Shown here: one piece after another, positions 8,574-20,902 of the stretch
Position numbering within the stretch: position 1 is the stretch's first letter
Layout of the letters: each line of letters begins with the position of its first letter
Source of the DNA: Rhodothalassium salexigens DSM 2132
GTDB taxonomy: Bacteria; Pseudomonadota; Alphaproteobacteria; Sphingomonadales; Rhodothalassiaceae
Assembly: GCF_004341375.1 (NCBI RefSeq)
Contig: NZ_SLXO01000011.1
Location: 43,528 to 104,075, forward strand
DNA: 60,548 bases
Direction: 5' to 3'
Program-made: the position numbers and the translations under genes
The notes under the pieces: generated by a model
The model's input: the letters and a program-made list of their open reading frames with translations, nothing else
Databases searched by the model: none
What the model was told of the DNA's origin: nothing

Positions 8574-8936
8574 ATGGACGAGCAGAGCCCGATCACGCCG
8601 TTCCCCAAACCTGACAAGCCCGCCCGGCGCGGCGGCCAGGTGGCGTTCCGGCGCGAGGAGTTGATGCGGCTGATGACCGTTTATGGGCGGTTTGTCAGCG
8701 AGGGGCTGTGGCGCGATTATGCCCTGCACATGGGGGCTGAAGAAGCCGAGTTCGCGGTCTATCGCCGGGCTAGCGAGGTGCCGGTTTATCGCATCGTCAA
8801 ATGCCCGGCGCTGGCGCGCAAGCAGGGTGCGTGGCGCATCCAGGGCATGGACGGTCGGGTGCTCAAGCGCGGCCGGGCACTCGAACCGCTGCTGCGCTAT
8901 TTCGACGCCAAGCTGCTCAAGCTGGTTGAGGACTGA
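8574..8936 (+). CDS. DUF2794 domain protein
   Basis: A small soluble protein of 120 aa, the usual size of DUF2794, a family largely restricted to alphaproteobacteria. Recognisable parts are VAFRREELMRLMTVYGRFV near residues 24-42, YALHMGAEEAEFAVYRRA in the middle, and the conserved end LRYFDAKLLKLVED. There is no signal peptide, membrane segment or known catalytic motif. The ATG at 8574 was chosen because upstream codons lack homology. Its role is unknown. It is convergent with the Bax-inhibitor gene. Confidence 0.8.
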   Translation: MDEQSPITPFPKPDKPARRGGQVAFRREELMRLMTVYGRFVSEGLWRDYALHMGAEEAEFAVYRRASEVPVYRIVKCPALARKQGAWRIQGMDGRVLKRGRALEPLLRYFDAKLLKLVED

Positions 8937-8974
8937 GCGCGCCGGGCGCGCCGGCCCCGGGGCTACCGGCGACG

Positions 8975-9004
8975 AAAAAAGGCGGCGTCCGTCAAGACGC
9001 CGCC
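8975..9004 (-). terminator. Rho-independent terminator of the Bax inhibitor gene
   Basis: Read on the minus strand: GGCGGCGTC, a 6-nt loop, GACGCCGCC, then six T residues (AAAAAA at 8975-8980 on the plus strand). Perfect 9-bp stem; 60 bp past the stop at 9065. Confidence 0.85.
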
Positions 9005-9064
9005 CGAAGCGGGGCGTGGGCGGGCCGAAGCCTTGAGCGGCCCCCGCCCGCCGGTGTCTTTGGC

Positions 9065-9814
9065 CTATTCGCGATTGCCGAGCAGCGACAGCAGCATCAT
9101 GAACAGGTTGACGAAGTCCAGATAGAGCGACAGCGCGCCCATCACCGAGGCCTTCTTCATCATTTCGGCATTGCCCACGACCATGTCGTAGGTTTGCCGG
9201 ATGCGCTGAGTGTCATAGGCGGTCAGGGCGGCGAAGATCAGCACGCCGGCCACCGAGATGATGAACGACATCATGCTCGACGCCACGAAGATATTGACCA
9301 GCGACGCGATGATGATGCCGATCAGACCCATGATCGCGAACGTACCCACCGGGCCCAGGTCGCGCTTGGTGGTGTAGCCATAGAGGCTCAGCCCGCCGAA
9401 AGCGATGGCGGTGACGAAGAACACCTGGGCGATCGATTGGCCGGTGTAGGTATAGAAGATGCTCGACATGGAAATGCCGAACAGCACCGCAAAGGTCCAG
9501 AACAGCGCCTGGGTGGCGCCGGCGCTGAGCTTGTTGATGCCGAAGCTCAGCACCAGGATGAAGGCCAGCGGCGACAGGGTGGCGATCCAGCCGAGCCCGG
9601 TCATGCCCACCGGCCGGCCCGCCTGCATCTGGTAGAACAGCCCCGACAGGGCGTCGTTCGAGTAAACCAGCAGGGAGACGATGCCGGTCAGCAGCACCGC
9701 CGAGGCCATATAGTTGTAAACGCCCAACATATAGCGGCGCAGACCGGCATCGGTCGCCATGGACCGTGCGCCGGTCGCCCCATAGCCGGCCGTACGCATG
9801 TAACGGTTATCCAT
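9065..9814 (-). CDS. Bax inhibitor-1 / YccA family membrane protein
   Basis: A 249-aa inner-membrane protein with seven predicted helices. It has the BI-1 signature AALTAYDTQRIRQ near the C-terminus and a helix pair around SLYLDFVNLFMMLLSLLG. Bacterial members include pH-sensitive calcium leak channels (YetJ) and FtsH modulators (YccA); which applies here is not decidable. The start at 9814 has AAGGGAG nine bases upstream. It is monocistronic, with a clear terminator on its 3' side. Confidence 0.92.
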   Translation of the reverse strand: MDNRYMRTAGYGATGARSMATDAGLRRYMLGVYNYMASAVLLTGIVSLLVYSNDALSGLFYQMQAGRPVGMTGLGWIATLSPLAFILVLSFGINKLSAGATQALFWTFAVLFGISMSSIFYTYTGQSIAQVFFVTAIAFGGLSLYGYTTKRDLGPVGTFAIMGLIGIIIASLVNIFVASSMMSFIISVAGVLIFAALTAYDTQRIRQTYDMVVGNAEMMKKASVMGALSLYLDFVNLFMMLLSLLGNRE

Positions 9815-9961
9815 TGTTGCGGAACTCCCTTTCGCATTACGAGCGTTTAATATGTGGCAGCCATGCCCCCCACACAAGGGGCAACGGTGTCGCCGGGCCG
9901 GGCAATCCGGGGCGTTGGCTGCCGATCGGTCGCTGCTGGTTCACGCCGGCCGAAGGCGCGC

Positions 9962-11407
9962 TCAACCGGCCAAAAGCCGGGTCGCGATCGCGTCGGTGAG
10001 CGCGCGCTTGTCGGCCGGCACGACCAGCCGCCGACCGCGCCGCTCGATCAGCCCGGCGGCCACGGCGCGCGCGAGCGCGGGGCTCGCCAACAGCCGCCCG
10101 GCCGCCGGCCCCAGCCGGCGCGCGAGAGCGTCGAGGTCGAGCCCCTCGGCCAGGCGCAGGCCCAGCATCACCATCTCTTCGCCGCGGGCGACGGCATCGA
10201 GCGGCTCCGCCTCGGCGATGCCGGTCGCCGCCCAGGGCGTCGTGCCGCCGGTCGCCGCATCCAGCCATGCCTGCGGCCGGCGGTGGGCCAGGGTGGCCAG
10301 GGCGACGGCTGCGGCACGGCGCGCGCCGTCAAGCCCGCCCGCGTGGTCGGCGTCGCCTGTCGTTACCGCCCCGTCGGCGCCGTCGATCTGCGCGCGGGCC
10401 GGCAGCCGGCCGTGGGCACCGGGGCCGATGCCGGCGTACCAGTCGCCTTGCCAATAAAGCCGGTTGTGGCGGCTTTCGGCGGCGGGCGCGGCGTGGTTGG
10501 AGATTTCGTAAGCCGGCAGCCCGGCGGCTGCGGTGCGGGCCTGGGTCAAGGCGTAGAGGTCGGCGGTGCGCTCGGCGTCCGGCGGGCGGAGGTTGCCGCG
10601 CGCCGCCTTGGCGGCGAAGGCGGTGCCGGGCTCGATGGTCAGTTGATAGAGCGACAGATGGTCGACGCCCAGCGCGATCATGGCGTCCAACTCGGCAGCC
10701 CAGGCGGCCGGCGTCTGGTCGGGGCGGGCGTAGATCAGGTCGGCGCTGACCCGGGCGAAGCAGGCGCGTGCGGTGTCGAGCGCGGCCAGCGCCTCGGCCG
10801 CCGAATGGTCGCGGCCCAGCAGCGCCAGGGCGGCGTCGTCGAGCGCCTGGACGCCGAGCGACAGGCGGTTGACCCCGGCGGCGGCGAAGTCGGCGAAGCG
10901 CGCGCGCTCGGCCGACCCGGGGTTGGCCTCCAGGTTGATCTCAAGCCGGCCCGGCGCCGCCGGCCACAGCCCGGTGGCGGTGTCGATCACATCCTGGACC
11001 AGCCCGGGCGGCATCAGCGACGGCGTGCCACCGCCGAAAAAGATGCTGGCCAGGCGCAGGTTGGGCCAGTGGGCATGGTGGGCCTTCAGGCTGGATTGGA
11101 GCGCATGGCGCCACAATGCCGGGTCCGGGGACCGGGATTTGTAAACATTGAAGTCGCAATAGGGGCAGATTCGGGTGCAGTAGGGCCAATGAATATACAG
11201 GCCAAATACATCCTCTTCCGCGCGGTCCGAGCGCGCCGGCGGCCCGCTGGCATGGGCGTCCGGCGCCCGGTCGGCGCCACCTCGGCCGGTCGCCCCGGTC
11301 GCGGGGCTGCCCGCCGCCCCGGCCGTCCCGCCGCCCCGGCCGTCCCCGGCGCCCGCTGCAGGGGCGGTGGGCGGCGGGCTCACCCGCTGGTCAGGGGGCG
11401 GCGCCAA
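9962..11407 (-). CDS. hemW: HemW-like radical SAM heme chaperone
   Basis: A 481-aa cytosolic protein with the HemW form of the radical-SAM cluster, [16 protein letters not shown] (CX3CX2C), followed by [10 protein letters not shown] and the SLGVQALDD segment. HemW proteins resemble coproporphyrinogen III dehydrogenase but deliver heme. The N-terminus carries about 65 low-complexity Ala/Gly/Pro residues before the family begins. No in-frame start closer to the domain is apparent, so the extension may be real; a GTG at codon 8 is an alternative. Its ATG overlaps the rdgB stop by 17 bp, indicating coupled translation in rph-rdgB-hemW. This gene order is widespread in alphaproteobacteria. Confidence 0.9.
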   Translation of the reverse strand: MAPPPDQRVSPPPTAPAAGAGDGRGGGTAGAAGSPATGATGRGGADRAPDAHASGPPARSDRAEEDVFGLYIHWPYCTRICPYCDFNVYKSRSPDPALWRHALQSSLKAHHAHWPNLRLASIFFGGGTPSLMPPGLVQDVIDTATGLWPAAPGRLEINLEANPGSAERARFADFAAAGVNRLSLGVQALDDAALALLGRDHSAAEALAALDTARACFARVSADLIYARPDQTPAAWAAELDAMIALGVDHLSLYQLTIEPGTAFAAKAARGNLRPPDAERTADLYALTQARTAAAGLPAYEISNHAAPAAESRHNRLYWQGDWYAGIGPGAHGRLPARAQIDGADGAVTTGDADHAGGLDGARRAAAVALATLAHRRPQAWLDAATGGTTPWAATGIAEAEPLDAVARGEEMVMLGLRLAEGLDLDALARRLGPAAGRLLASPALARAVAAGLIERRGRRLVVPADKRALTDAIATRLLAG

Positions 11408-12031
11408 GGCTGGTCCGGATCAGCTTGGCGAAGGCGTCGGCGCGGTGGCTCATGGCGTGCTTGGCCGCCGGGTCCATCTCGGCGAAGGTCTGCTCGTGCC
11501 CGTCGGGGACGAACACCGGGTCGAAGCCGAAGCCGCGGTCGCCGCGCGGCGGCCAGACCAGCCGTCCCGACACGGTGCCGAGCACGGTCTCGTCATGGCC
11601 GTCGGGCCAGGCCAGGCACAGCGCGCAGACGAAGCGCGCGCCGCGGTCCACGTCCGGCCCCAAGGCCTTGAGCCGATCCTCGACCTTCGCCATGGCGAGC
11701 CCGAAGTCGCGTTCGGGCCCGGCCCACAAGGCGGTGTCGACACCGGGCTCGCCGCCCAGGGCCGCCACTTCGAGGCCGCTGTCGTCGGACAGCGCCGGCT
11801 CGCCGGTGGCTTGGGCGGCGGCGTGGGCCTTTTGCCGGGCGTTGCCGGCGAAGGTGCCGCTGGTCTCGTCGGGCACCGGCAGGCCCAGATCGGCCACCGA
11901 CACGGTGGCAAGGCCATAAGGGCGCAAAAGATCGCCGATCTCGCGCACCTTGCCCCGGTTGTGGCTGGCGACGATCAGGCGCGGCGCGCTGAGCCGCCGG
12001 CCGGTGGGCGCGCCTTGGGCAGCGTCGACCA

Positions 12032-12032
<1 letters not shown>
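11391..12032 (-). CDS. rdgB: XTP/dITP pyrophosphatase (Ham1/RdgB)
   Basis: A 213-aa house-cleaning enzyme that hydrolyses dITP, dXTP and ITP to monophosphates, keeping deaminated purines out of DNA and RNA. Family features in order: [14 protein letters not shown] (substrate-binding SHN-K, near residue 20), [23 protein letters not shown] (catalytic Asp pair), and [15 protein letters not shown] with MSHRADA near the end. Length is normal. Its start codon shares one base with the rph stop (TGATG), so translation is coupled. The gene has a slight N-terminal extension of about 15 residues. Confidence 0.95.
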
Positions 12033-12751
<719 letters not shown>

Positions 12752-12969
12752 TCGGAGACTCCGTGTACAACAGGGAAAAGACGGCCCTCCATAGCCCGAC
12801 CGCCCGGCGCCGTCCAGCCATGCGCCCCGGGCTTCACACGATCTCCACCCCGTCATTGCGCCATGCGCCCGCCCTGTCCGCCGTCCCTGGCCACGACGCC
12901 CCGGCCGCGTCACCGTCACCGGACCGGACCCGAGATCCCTCGGACGGCACCGGCGAACGGGCGGCCAAG

Positions 12970-12998
12970 TTGACGCGCAACCGGGCGCGCCCTACATG
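12970..12998 (+). promoter_or_regulatory. Candidate sigma-70 promoter for hrcA
   Basis: TTGACG (12970-12975), 17-bp spacer, TACATG (12993-12998), 15 bp before the hrcA ATG. The -35 is good and the -10 weak. No CIRCE inverted repeat is visible in the rph-hrcA gap (12752-13013). Confidence 0.35.
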
Positions 12999-13013
12999 GC
13001 GTGCTGAGGGATA

Positions 13014-14081
13014 ATGGACAAAACCATGCGCATCGAGGACCTGAACGACCGGTCGCGGGCGATCTTCCGGTACATCGTCGAAAGCTATCTGGAAACTGGC
13101 GAACCGGTCGGCTCGCGGACCCTGTCGCGCATGGCCGGTGTCAGCCTGTCGGCGGCGTCGGTGCGCAATGTGATGGCCGACCTGGAGGATCTGGGGCTGT
13201 TGGAATCGCCCCACACCTCGGCCGGCCGCCTGCCGTCGCATCTGGGGTTGCGGCTGTTCGTCGACGGCCTGCTGGAAGTGGGCGACCTGAGCGAGGCCGA
13301 GCGCGCCAATATCGAAAGCCAGTGTCAGGCGCGCGGGCGCTCGCCCGACGATGTGCTCGGCGAGGCGACGCAATTGCTGTCGGGCCTGAGCCGCTGCGCC
13401 GGGCTGGTGGTGGCGGAAAAGGTCGAGACGCCGGTGCGCCACGTGGAGTTCGTCCATCTGGGGCCGGGCCGGGCGCTGGTGGTGGTGGTGCACGAAAATG
13501 GCGACGTGGAAAACCGCGTCGTCGATGTGCCGCAGGGCCTGCCGCCGGTGGCGCTGCAACATGCATCCAACTATCTCAATGCGCGCTTCGCCGGGCGCAC
13601 CTTCGAGGAAGCCAAGAAGCTGATCGAAGACGAGATCAGCCACGACCAGGCGGCCCTTGACGTGCTGGCTGCGCGGATCGTCCAGGCCGGGCTCGCCACC
13701 TGGGGCGGGGTCGAGCAGGACCCGGCGTTGATCGTCCGCGGCCAGGCCAATCTGTTGGAGGACGTGCGCGCCATCGAGGATCTGGAGCGGGTGCGCCGGC
13801 TCCTTGAAGACCTGGAGACCAAGCGCGATATGCTGCGGCTGGTGAAGGCGTCGCGCGATGCCGAGGGCGTGCGCATCTTCATCGGCGCGGAAAACAACCT
13901 GTTTTCTTTGTCGGGCAGTTCGGTCATCGTCGCGCCTTATGTGAGCGGCGACGACAGCGACGATCCCACCCGACGCAAGATTGTCGGCGTGATCGGGGTG
14001 ATCGGGCCCACGCGGCTGAATTATGCCCGCATCATCCCGATGGTCGATTATACGGCCCGGGTCGTGGGGCGGCTCTTGTGA
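13014..14081 (+). CDS. hrcA: Heat-inducible transcription repressor HrcA
   Basis: A 355-aa DNA-binding repressor that binds CIRCE elements and is kept active by GroEL. It has an N-terminal winged helix ([47 protein letters not shown]), a central dimerisation and inserted domain, and the C-terminal core [15 protein letters not shown]...[24 protein letters not shown] that defines the family. The ATG at 13014 lies six codons before the conserved domain. The gene is followed by grpE, a standard pairing. CIRCE sites are not seen in this window, so its targets (typically groESL) probably lie elsewhere. Confidence 0.96.
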   Translation: MDKTMRIEDLNDRSRAIFRYIVESYLETGEPVGSRTLSRMAGVSLSAASVRNVMADLEDLGLLESPHTSAGRLPSHLGLRLFVDGLLEVGDLSEAERANIESQCQARGRSPDDVLGEATQLLSGLSRCAGLVVAEKVETPVRHVEFVHLGPGRALVVVVHENGDVENRVVDVPQGLPPVALQHASNYLNARFAGRTFEEAKKLIEDEISHDQAALDVLAARIVQAGLATWGGVEQDPALIVRGQANLLEDVRAIEDLERVRRLLEDLETKRDMLRLVKASRDAEGVRIFIGAENNLFSLSGSSVIVAPYVSGDDSDDPTRRKIVGVIGVIGPTRLNYARIIPMVDYTARVVGRLL

Positions 14082-14215
14082 GCCGTGTCGGTGGACCGGG
14101 GCTTCGGCCGGGGCGCCGATGGGAGCGGCGGCGCCGACAGCCGGCCGATCCGCCGCGCGACCAATTACATGCACGACGCCAGACCAAGGCCAGATCAAAC
14201 AAGGATAGGGTTTCG

Positions 14216-15058
14216 ATGAGTGATCAACGCGGACACAGCGGCAAGGACCCCAAGACCGGGCCCGGCACCCAGGCGGAGACGCCGGGCGAGGGTCAGCCCG
14301 GTTGGGAGCCCGTGACGCCCGGCGACGCGACCAACGAGGCCGCCGGCCGGCCCGACGGCGACGCGGCAAAGACACGGCTTGACGACGTGATCCAGGAAGC
14401 CGCGCGGGCCGGCGCCGCCAAGGCTGAAGAAAGCGCCGCCAAGGCCGCGGCGAGCGGCCAGCCGGCGCCGGACGACGCCGACGAGGCGGACGGCGCGCGC
14501 GATGGCGAGACCGCCGCCCATGCCGGCGACAGCTCGGCGGCGCTGGCGGCCGAGGTCGAGGCGCTGAAGGACCAACTGGCGCGCACCGAGGCCGACCGGC
14601 GCAACGAACGGCGCCGGCTGGAAAAGGAAAAGCAGGACGCGTCGGCTTACGCCATTACCAGCTTTTCGCGCGATCTGTTGAGCGTCGCCGACTTTCTGCG
14701 CATGGCGCTCGATAGCATGCCCGACGACCTGAAGAGCGACCCCAAGGTGTCGACCTTCTACCAGGGCGTCGAGATGACCGAGAAAGAGTTGCAGGCGGTG
14801 TTGCAGCGCCAGGGCATCAAGCAGTTTCGGCCCGAAGGCGAGGCGTTCGACCCCAACCGTCACCAAGCCATGGGCGAAGTGGCGAGCGATACGGTCGAAC
14901 CGGGCAAGGTGGCCCAGGTGCTCAAGCCCGGCTATGTGATCAAGGACCGGCTGTTGCGCGCCGCCATGGTCAATGTGGCCAAGGCGCCGCAGCCGGACCC
15001 GGGGGCCGAGGCCGGCGAAGACGGGCCGGCCCAGCCGGGCGTCGATCGCGAAGCCTGA
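14216..15058 (+). CDS. grpE: Nucleotide exchange factor GrpE
   Basis: Co-chaperone that releases ADP from DnaK. The 280-aa product is longer than usual because residues 1-110 form a disordered Ala/Gly/Asp/Glu-rich tail. The coiled-coil begins around ALAAEVEALKDQLARTEADR, and the beta-wing domain carries the signature FDPNRHQAMGEV..TVEPGKVAQVLKPGY. The ATG at 14216 has AAGGATAG upstream. It is 134 bp after hrcA and probably cotranscribed. The long acidic N-terminal tail is the only oddity. Confidence 0.95.
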   Translation: MSDQRGHSGKDPKTGPGTQAETPGEGQPGWEPVTPGDATNEAAGRPDGDAAKTRLDDVIQEAARAGAAKAEESAAKAAASGQPAPDDADEADGARDGETAAHAGDSSAALAAEVEALKDQLARTEADRRNERRRLEKEKQDASAYAITSFSRDLLSVADFLRMALDSMPDDLKSDPKVSTFYQGVEMTEKELQAVLQRQGIKQFRPEGEAFDPNRHQAMGEVASDTVEPGKVAQVLKPGYVIKDRLLRAAMVNVAKAPQPDPGAEAGEDGPAQPGVDREA

Positions 15059-15091
15059 CCGTCCGCCCCGAACGCGGCGTGTCGATCAACG

Positions 15092-15120
15092 GGCCGGTGC
15101 CCCGGGGGGCGCCGGCCTTT
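15092..15120 (+). terminator. Hairpin terminator after grpE, shared with convergent lepB
   Basis: GGCCGGTGCCC (15092-15102), tetraloop CGGG, GGGCGCCGGCC (15107-15117) with one G-U pair, then TTT. It sits between the grpE stop (15058) and the lepB stop (15142). Confidence 0.65.
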
Positions 15121-15141
15121 GCGTTGTCGGTGTGGCGTTGC

Positions 15142-15918
15142 TTAGTTGAGGGCGCGGAAGAAGCGGCCCACGGGCACGCCGGCGGCGCAGCGGTCGTCGA
15201 CCAGGCGGTCGCAATCGGCGATCGAGAAGCTGATCACGTCGGCACGGCCGATCAATTGCTCGGCGGGCACGAAGGTGAAGCCGCCGGGCGCCCGGCTGTC
15301 TTCGGAATTGTCCCGGTTGTCGCCCATCATGAAATAATGGTCCTCGGGCACCCGGAACGTCCGGGTGTTGTCGTAGCGCGCGCGGTCGCTGCGCTCATAG
15401 ATGCGGTGGCTGGTGCCGCCGGGCAGGGTTTCTTCATACTCGGTGACCCGGACCGGAAAGCCGTGGCGGTCGACCAGGTCGAGCGTGCGCAGCGCCCGGC
15501 GTGGGACCACGGTGGCGTTGATCACCAACCGGCCGTTGCGCACCTGTACCGTATCGCCGGGCAGGCCGACCACGCGCTTGATATAGGTGGTGCCCTCGTC
15601 GATGTTGGGCCCGGCGCCTTTGGGCACGAAGAACACCGCGATGTCCCCGCGTTCGGGCGCGTTCTTCAGGATCCGGCCGTCGAACAGCGGCGGATTGAAA
15701 GGCATCGAATAGCGCGAATAGCCATAGACATATTTGTTGACCAGCAGCCGGTCGCCCACCTCCAGCGTCGGCACCATGCTCTCGGATGGGATGTGGTAGG
15801 ACGCGTAGGCCAGCGTGGTGACGCCGAGCCAGATCGCGATCACCACCGCCACATCGCGCACGAGACCGCCGATTTTCGACGTGAGACCGAGGGCTTGTCT
15901 TGCCTGCTTCATGGCCAT
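15142..15918 (-). CDS. lepB: Signal peptidase I
   Basis: Membrane-bound Ser/Lys protease that removes signal peptides of Sec- and Tat-exported proteins; 258 aa from the ATG at 15918 (a second ATG lies at 15912). One TM helix (VRDVAVVIAIWLGVTTLAYA) precedes box B, IPSESMVPTL, holding the catalytic Ser. Box D is YIKRVVGLPGD with the general-base Lys, and box E is MMGDNRDNSEDSR. The C-terminus lies in the periplasm. It is divergent from dnaK, and the sigma-32-type promoter of dnaK lies in the shared region. Confidence 0.95.
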   Translation of the reverse strand: MAMKQARQALGLTSKIGGLVRDVAVVIAIWLGVTTLAYASYHIPSESMVPTLEVGDRLLVNKYVYGYSRYSMPFNPPLFDGRILKNAPERGDIAVFFVPKGAGPNIDEGTTYIKRVVGLPGDTVQVRNGRLVINATVVPRRALRTLDLVDRHGFPVRVTEYEETLPGGTSHRIYERSDRARYDNTRTFRVPEDHYFMMGDNRDNSEDSRAPGGFTFVPAEQLIGRADVISFSIADCDRLVDDRCAAGVPVGRFFRALN

Positions 15919-15985
15919 AAGTAAAAGCCTTGCTCGTCTGGGGCTGAGGCGGTGTTGTGCGCTGCGGCCCAATGGGTGTCAAGGC

Positions 15986-16013
15986 GTTGAACCGCAGACC
16001 CAGCACCCCATAT
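15986..16013 (+). promoter_or_regulatory. Sigma-32 (RpoH) type promoter of dnaK
   Basis: GTTGAA (15986-15991), 14-bp spacer, CCCCATAT (16006-16013). This matches the RpoH consensus CTTGAA-N13/15-CCCCATNT except for the first base. It lies 124 bp before the dnaK ATG. Similarity is by eye; no transcript mapping is available. Confidence 0.7.
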
Positions 16014-16137
16014 TGCGATTGAACTGAACGAAAAGGCCGGAAAATTCCCCTTCCGGCGCCATTGTCCGACCAGAGATCGAAACCGGTGCTTCGTTGAAAG
16101 GCTGTTTCGATCGGCTGCAAAAAGGAGACGTCGAGTT

Positions 16138-18078
<1,941 letters not shown>

Positions 18079-18179
18079 AGCGGGGTTGCCCCCGCGTGCC
18101 GGGTGCCTGAGGGCGCCTCGGGCGCGCGGGGGCCAATGCCGGGATCGCCACCCCGATCGAGCCGGAGGGCCCCGTTTCC

Positions 18180-19313
18180 ATGGCACAAGATTTCTACGAG
18201 ATTCTCGGCGTCGACCGGAATGCCGACAAGGCGACGCTCAAATCGGCCTATCGCAAGCTGGCGATGAAGTATCACCCGGACCGCAACCCGGGCGACGAAG
18301 AGGCCGAAAAGCAATTCAAGCGCATCGGCGAAGCCTATGACGTCCTCAAGGACGATCAGAAGCGCGCCGCCTATGACCGTTTCGGCCATGCCGCGTTCCA
18401 GGACGGCGCGGGTGCTGGCGGTGGGCCGGGTGGCTTCGACTTTGCCGGCTTTTCCGACATTTTCGACGAGTTCTTCGGCGAGTTCACCGGCCGCGCCCGC
18501 GGTCGCGGCGGTGCCGGTGGCGCGCGGCGTGGCGCCGACCTGCGCTACGACATGGCCGTGACGCTCGAAGAGGCGTTTTCGGGCAAAGAGGTGGACATCG
18601 CCATCCCCACCCACGCCGAATGCGGCGATTGCGGCGGCAATGGTGCCAAGCCCGGCACCGAGCCCAAGACCTGCACGCAGTGCGGCGGTGCGGGTAAGGT
18701 GCGCAGCCAGCAAGGCTTTTTCGTGGTCGAGCGGCCCTGTCCGCTGTGCCGGGGGGCCGGCCGCATGGTCTCCGACCCGTGCGAGACCTGCCGCGGCACC
18801 GGCCGGGTCGAACGCACCAAGACGCTGTCGGTCAGCGTGCCGCCGGGCGTCGACGACGGCACCCGCATCCGGCTCGCCGGCGAGGGCGAGGCCGGCGCGC
18901 GCGGCGGTCCGCCGGGCGACCTGTACATCTTCGTCTCCGTCGAGCCGCACGAATTGTTCAGCCGCGACGGCCCGCACCTGTTTTGCAATGTGCCGGTGAC
19001 CATGACCACGGCGATCCTCGGCGGCGAAATCGAGGTGCCGACCATTGGCGGCAAGCGCGCCAAGATCAAGGTTCCCGACGGCACCCAGAGCGGCAAGCAA
19101 TTCCGCCTGCGCGGTAAGGGGATGCCGCATCTGAACTCGGGCGTGATCGGCGACATGATGATCGAGGTTCATGTGGAGACGCCGGTCAACCTGACCAAGC
19201 GGCAGAAGGAATTGCTGCGCGAGTTCGCCGAAGAGGGCGGCGAAGAGGTGTCGCCGCGGTCGCATTCGTTCCTGGATCGGGTGCGCGAGCTGTGGGAAGA
19301 CCTGACCGAATAG
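18180..19313 (+). CDS. dnaJ: Chaperone DnaJ (Hsp40)
   Basis: J-domain co-chaperone of 377 aa that stimulates DnaK ATPase. It has the J domain with HPD ([13 protein letters not shown], near residues 33-35), a Gly/Phe-rich linker, four zinc-finger repeats ([32 protein letters not shown]), and a C-terminal peptide-binding domain ending in [14 protein letters not shown]. It lies 101 bp after dnaK; a small GC hairpin (GCGGGG-TTGC-CCCCGC, 18080-18095) in the gap could attenuate read-through. The next gene overlaps its last 22 bp. Confidence 0.97.
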   Translation: MAQDFYEILGVDRNADKATLKSAYRKLAMKYHPDRNPGDEEAEKQFKRIGEAYDVLKDDQKRAAYDRFGHAAFQDGAGAGGGPGGFDFAGFSDIFDEFFGEFTGRARGRGGAGGARRGADLRYDMAVTLEEAFSGKEVDIAIPTHAECGDCGGNGAKPGTEPKTCTQCGGAGKVRSQQGFFVVERPCPLCRGAGRMVSDPCETCRGTGRVERTKTLSVSVPPGVDDGTRIRLAGEGEAGARGGPPGDLYIFVSVEPHELFSRDGPHLFCNVPVTMTTAILGGEIEVPTIGGKRAKIKVPDGTQSGKQFRLRGKGMPHLNSGVIGDMMIEVHVETPVNLTKRQKELLREFAEEGGEEVSPRSHSFLDRVRELWEDLTE

Positions 19314-20149
19314 GCGGCGATCCCTGGCGCTGGTGGGGCCTCGGGCTGGCCCTGCCGGCGTTGCTTTTGCTCATGCCGGGGGCGCTGCGCGACCCGCCGG
19401 CGCCCACACCCGATGATCCATTGGCTGCGGCCGAGCCCGAGGCCACCGCGCAGCGTCTCTACGATGCCGGCCGCTGGGCTGCCGCCGCCGACGCCGGTGT
19501 CGCCGCGGCGACCGCCGACGGCTACGGTCTGGCGGCCCGGGCGCAGTTGGTCGCGGCGGGCTACGGCGCCGGCGACGAAACCGCGCAGCGTCGCGGGCTC
19601 GTCCTGGCGTTGGCGGCGGCCGAAGCGGCTTTGGCGCGGGACCCCGACCATGGCGAGGGCAATCTGCAGGCCGCTGCGGCGCTCGGCTATCGCGCACGCT
19701 TCGACGCCGCGCCGAGTGACGTGCGGGCCGCGCGCGCCCGTATCGACCGGGCGCTCGTCGCGCATCCGCGAAACGCCTGGGCCCATGCCGCCGACGCAGC
19801 CTGGCACGCCGAGGTGGTGCTGGGTGCCGGTAGCCTGATCGCGCGCGTGTTTTTCGGCGCCAGCCGCAAACGCGCCCGCGCTGCCTTCGCCCGCGCCGCC
19901 GACCTCGCCCCCGATACCGTGGCGGTGCTGTTCAGCGAGGCGCAGCTTCGCCTGCGCTTCGCCCGGCCGGCGGACGAAACCCGCGCCCGCGCCTTGTTGG
20001 GCCGGATCGCCACCCTGCCGCCGCGCGATGCGTTCGACGCGCGGCTCAAGGACCATGCCGCCCAGGTGGCGGCCGCTTGGGCCGCCGGCGGGCCCGACGC
20101 CGCGCGCCGCACCCTGAAGCCCCTGTTGCCGTTTCGCGGCGACGGCTGA
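19292..20149 (+). CDS. TPR-like (Ala-rich helical repeat) protein, membrane-anchored or exported
   Basis: Unrecognised 285-aa protein. Residues about 14-32 ([19 protein letters not shown]) form a signal anchor, and the rest is Ala/Arg-rich helices spaced like tetratricopeptide repeats ([65 protein letters not shown]). Family assignment below TPR-like is not possible. It starts inside the dnaJ coding region (22-bp overlap), so it is translationally tied to dnaJ and probably heat-shock co-regulated. A periplasm-facing scaffold is plausible; no partner is visible. Confidence 0.6.
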   Translation: MGRPDRIGGDPWRWWGLGLALPALLLLMPGALRDPPAPTPDDPLAAAEPEATAQRLYDAGRWAAAADAGVAAATADGYGLAARAQLVAAGYGAGDETAQRRGLVLALAAAEAALARDPDHGEGNLQAAAALGYRARFDAAPSDVRAARARIDRALVAHPRNAWAHAADAAWHAEVVLGAGSLIARVFFGASRKRARAAFARAADLAPDTVAVLFSEAQLRLRFARPADETRARALLGRIATLPPRDAFDARLKDHAAQVAAAWAAGGPDAARRTLKPLLPFRGDG

Positions 20150-20193
20150 CCCGGCCGCCGCCCCCGCCCACCCGTTTATTTGGAGCCCCGTCG

Positions 20194-20820
20194 ATGGATG
20201 ACCGCCGAATCGCGCCCGCTGCCGAACGCAATAAACAACCGATTCTGGACGTGCTCGGCCCCCGGTTGCCGCGTGCCGGTCTGGTCCTTGAGGTGGCGGC
20301 GGGCACCGGTCAGCACGCGGCCTTCCTGTCGCGTCATCTGCCCGGTCTGGATTGGCAGCCGACCGACCCCGAGCCGGACAATCTGGCCAGCATCCAGGCC
20401 CATGCCGGCGACGGCAGCGACCGGTTGCGCCCTGCGCGCGCGCTGGATGTGACGGCGCGACCCTGGGCCGTGCCGCTCGACGGTCTGGCGGCGGTGGTCG
20501 CCATCAATCTGATCCACATCGCGCCGTGGGACGCCGCCCGGGCGCTGGTGGCTGAGGCCGGCGCGCGGCTGTCGCCGGGCGGTTTGCTTTACCTTTACGG
20601 TCCGTTCAAACGCGGCGGCGTCCACAGCGCGCCGAGCAACGCCGCTTTCGACGACAGCCTGGCGGCACGCGACCCGCGCTGGGGCGTGCGCGACCTGGAC
20701 GACGTGGCGGCCTTGGCCGCGGCGGCCGGTTTCGCCTCGCCCGAGCTGGTCGCCATGCCGGCGAACAATCTGAGCGTCCTATTGCGCCGGGAGGATCGCT
20801 CGGTCGGCAGCCCGGTTTAA
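20194..20820 (+). CDS. DUF938 family SAM-dependent methyltransferase-like protein
   Basis: A 208-aa cytosolic protein with a Rossmann methyltransferase fold. Motif I is LEVAAGTGQHAAFLSRHLP, motif II the acidic TDPEPDNLASI, and motif IV AINLIHIAPWDAA. GLLYLYGPFKRGG and the terminal NNLSVLLRRED are typical of DUF938. Start at 20194 with TGGAG upstream. The substrate is unknown for the family. It follows the TPR-like gene by 44 bp and probably reads in the same transcript as dnaJ. Confidence 0.85.
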   Translation: MDDRRIAPAAERNKQPILDVLGPRLPRAGLVLEVAAGTGQHAAFLSRHLPGLDWQPTDPEPDNLASIQAHAGDGSDRLRPARALDVTARPWAVPLDGLAAVVAINLIHIAPWDAARALVAEAGARLSPGGLLYLYGPFKRGGVHSAPSNAAFDDSLAARDPRWGVRDLDDVAALAAAAGFASPELVAMPANNLSVLLRREDRSVGSPV

Positions 20821-20902
20821 GGTTTGTTCAGCGGTGGCGCGATACGGTCAGTGCCGGTTGCGGTGCCGCCCGCCCTTCCCCTGGCGCCGAGGAGACAGGA
20901 TC

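Noticed and set aside
12752-13013. CIRCE element upstream of hrcA
   Set aside because: No TTAGCACTC/GAGTGCTAA pair found by eye here or before dnaK or grpE.
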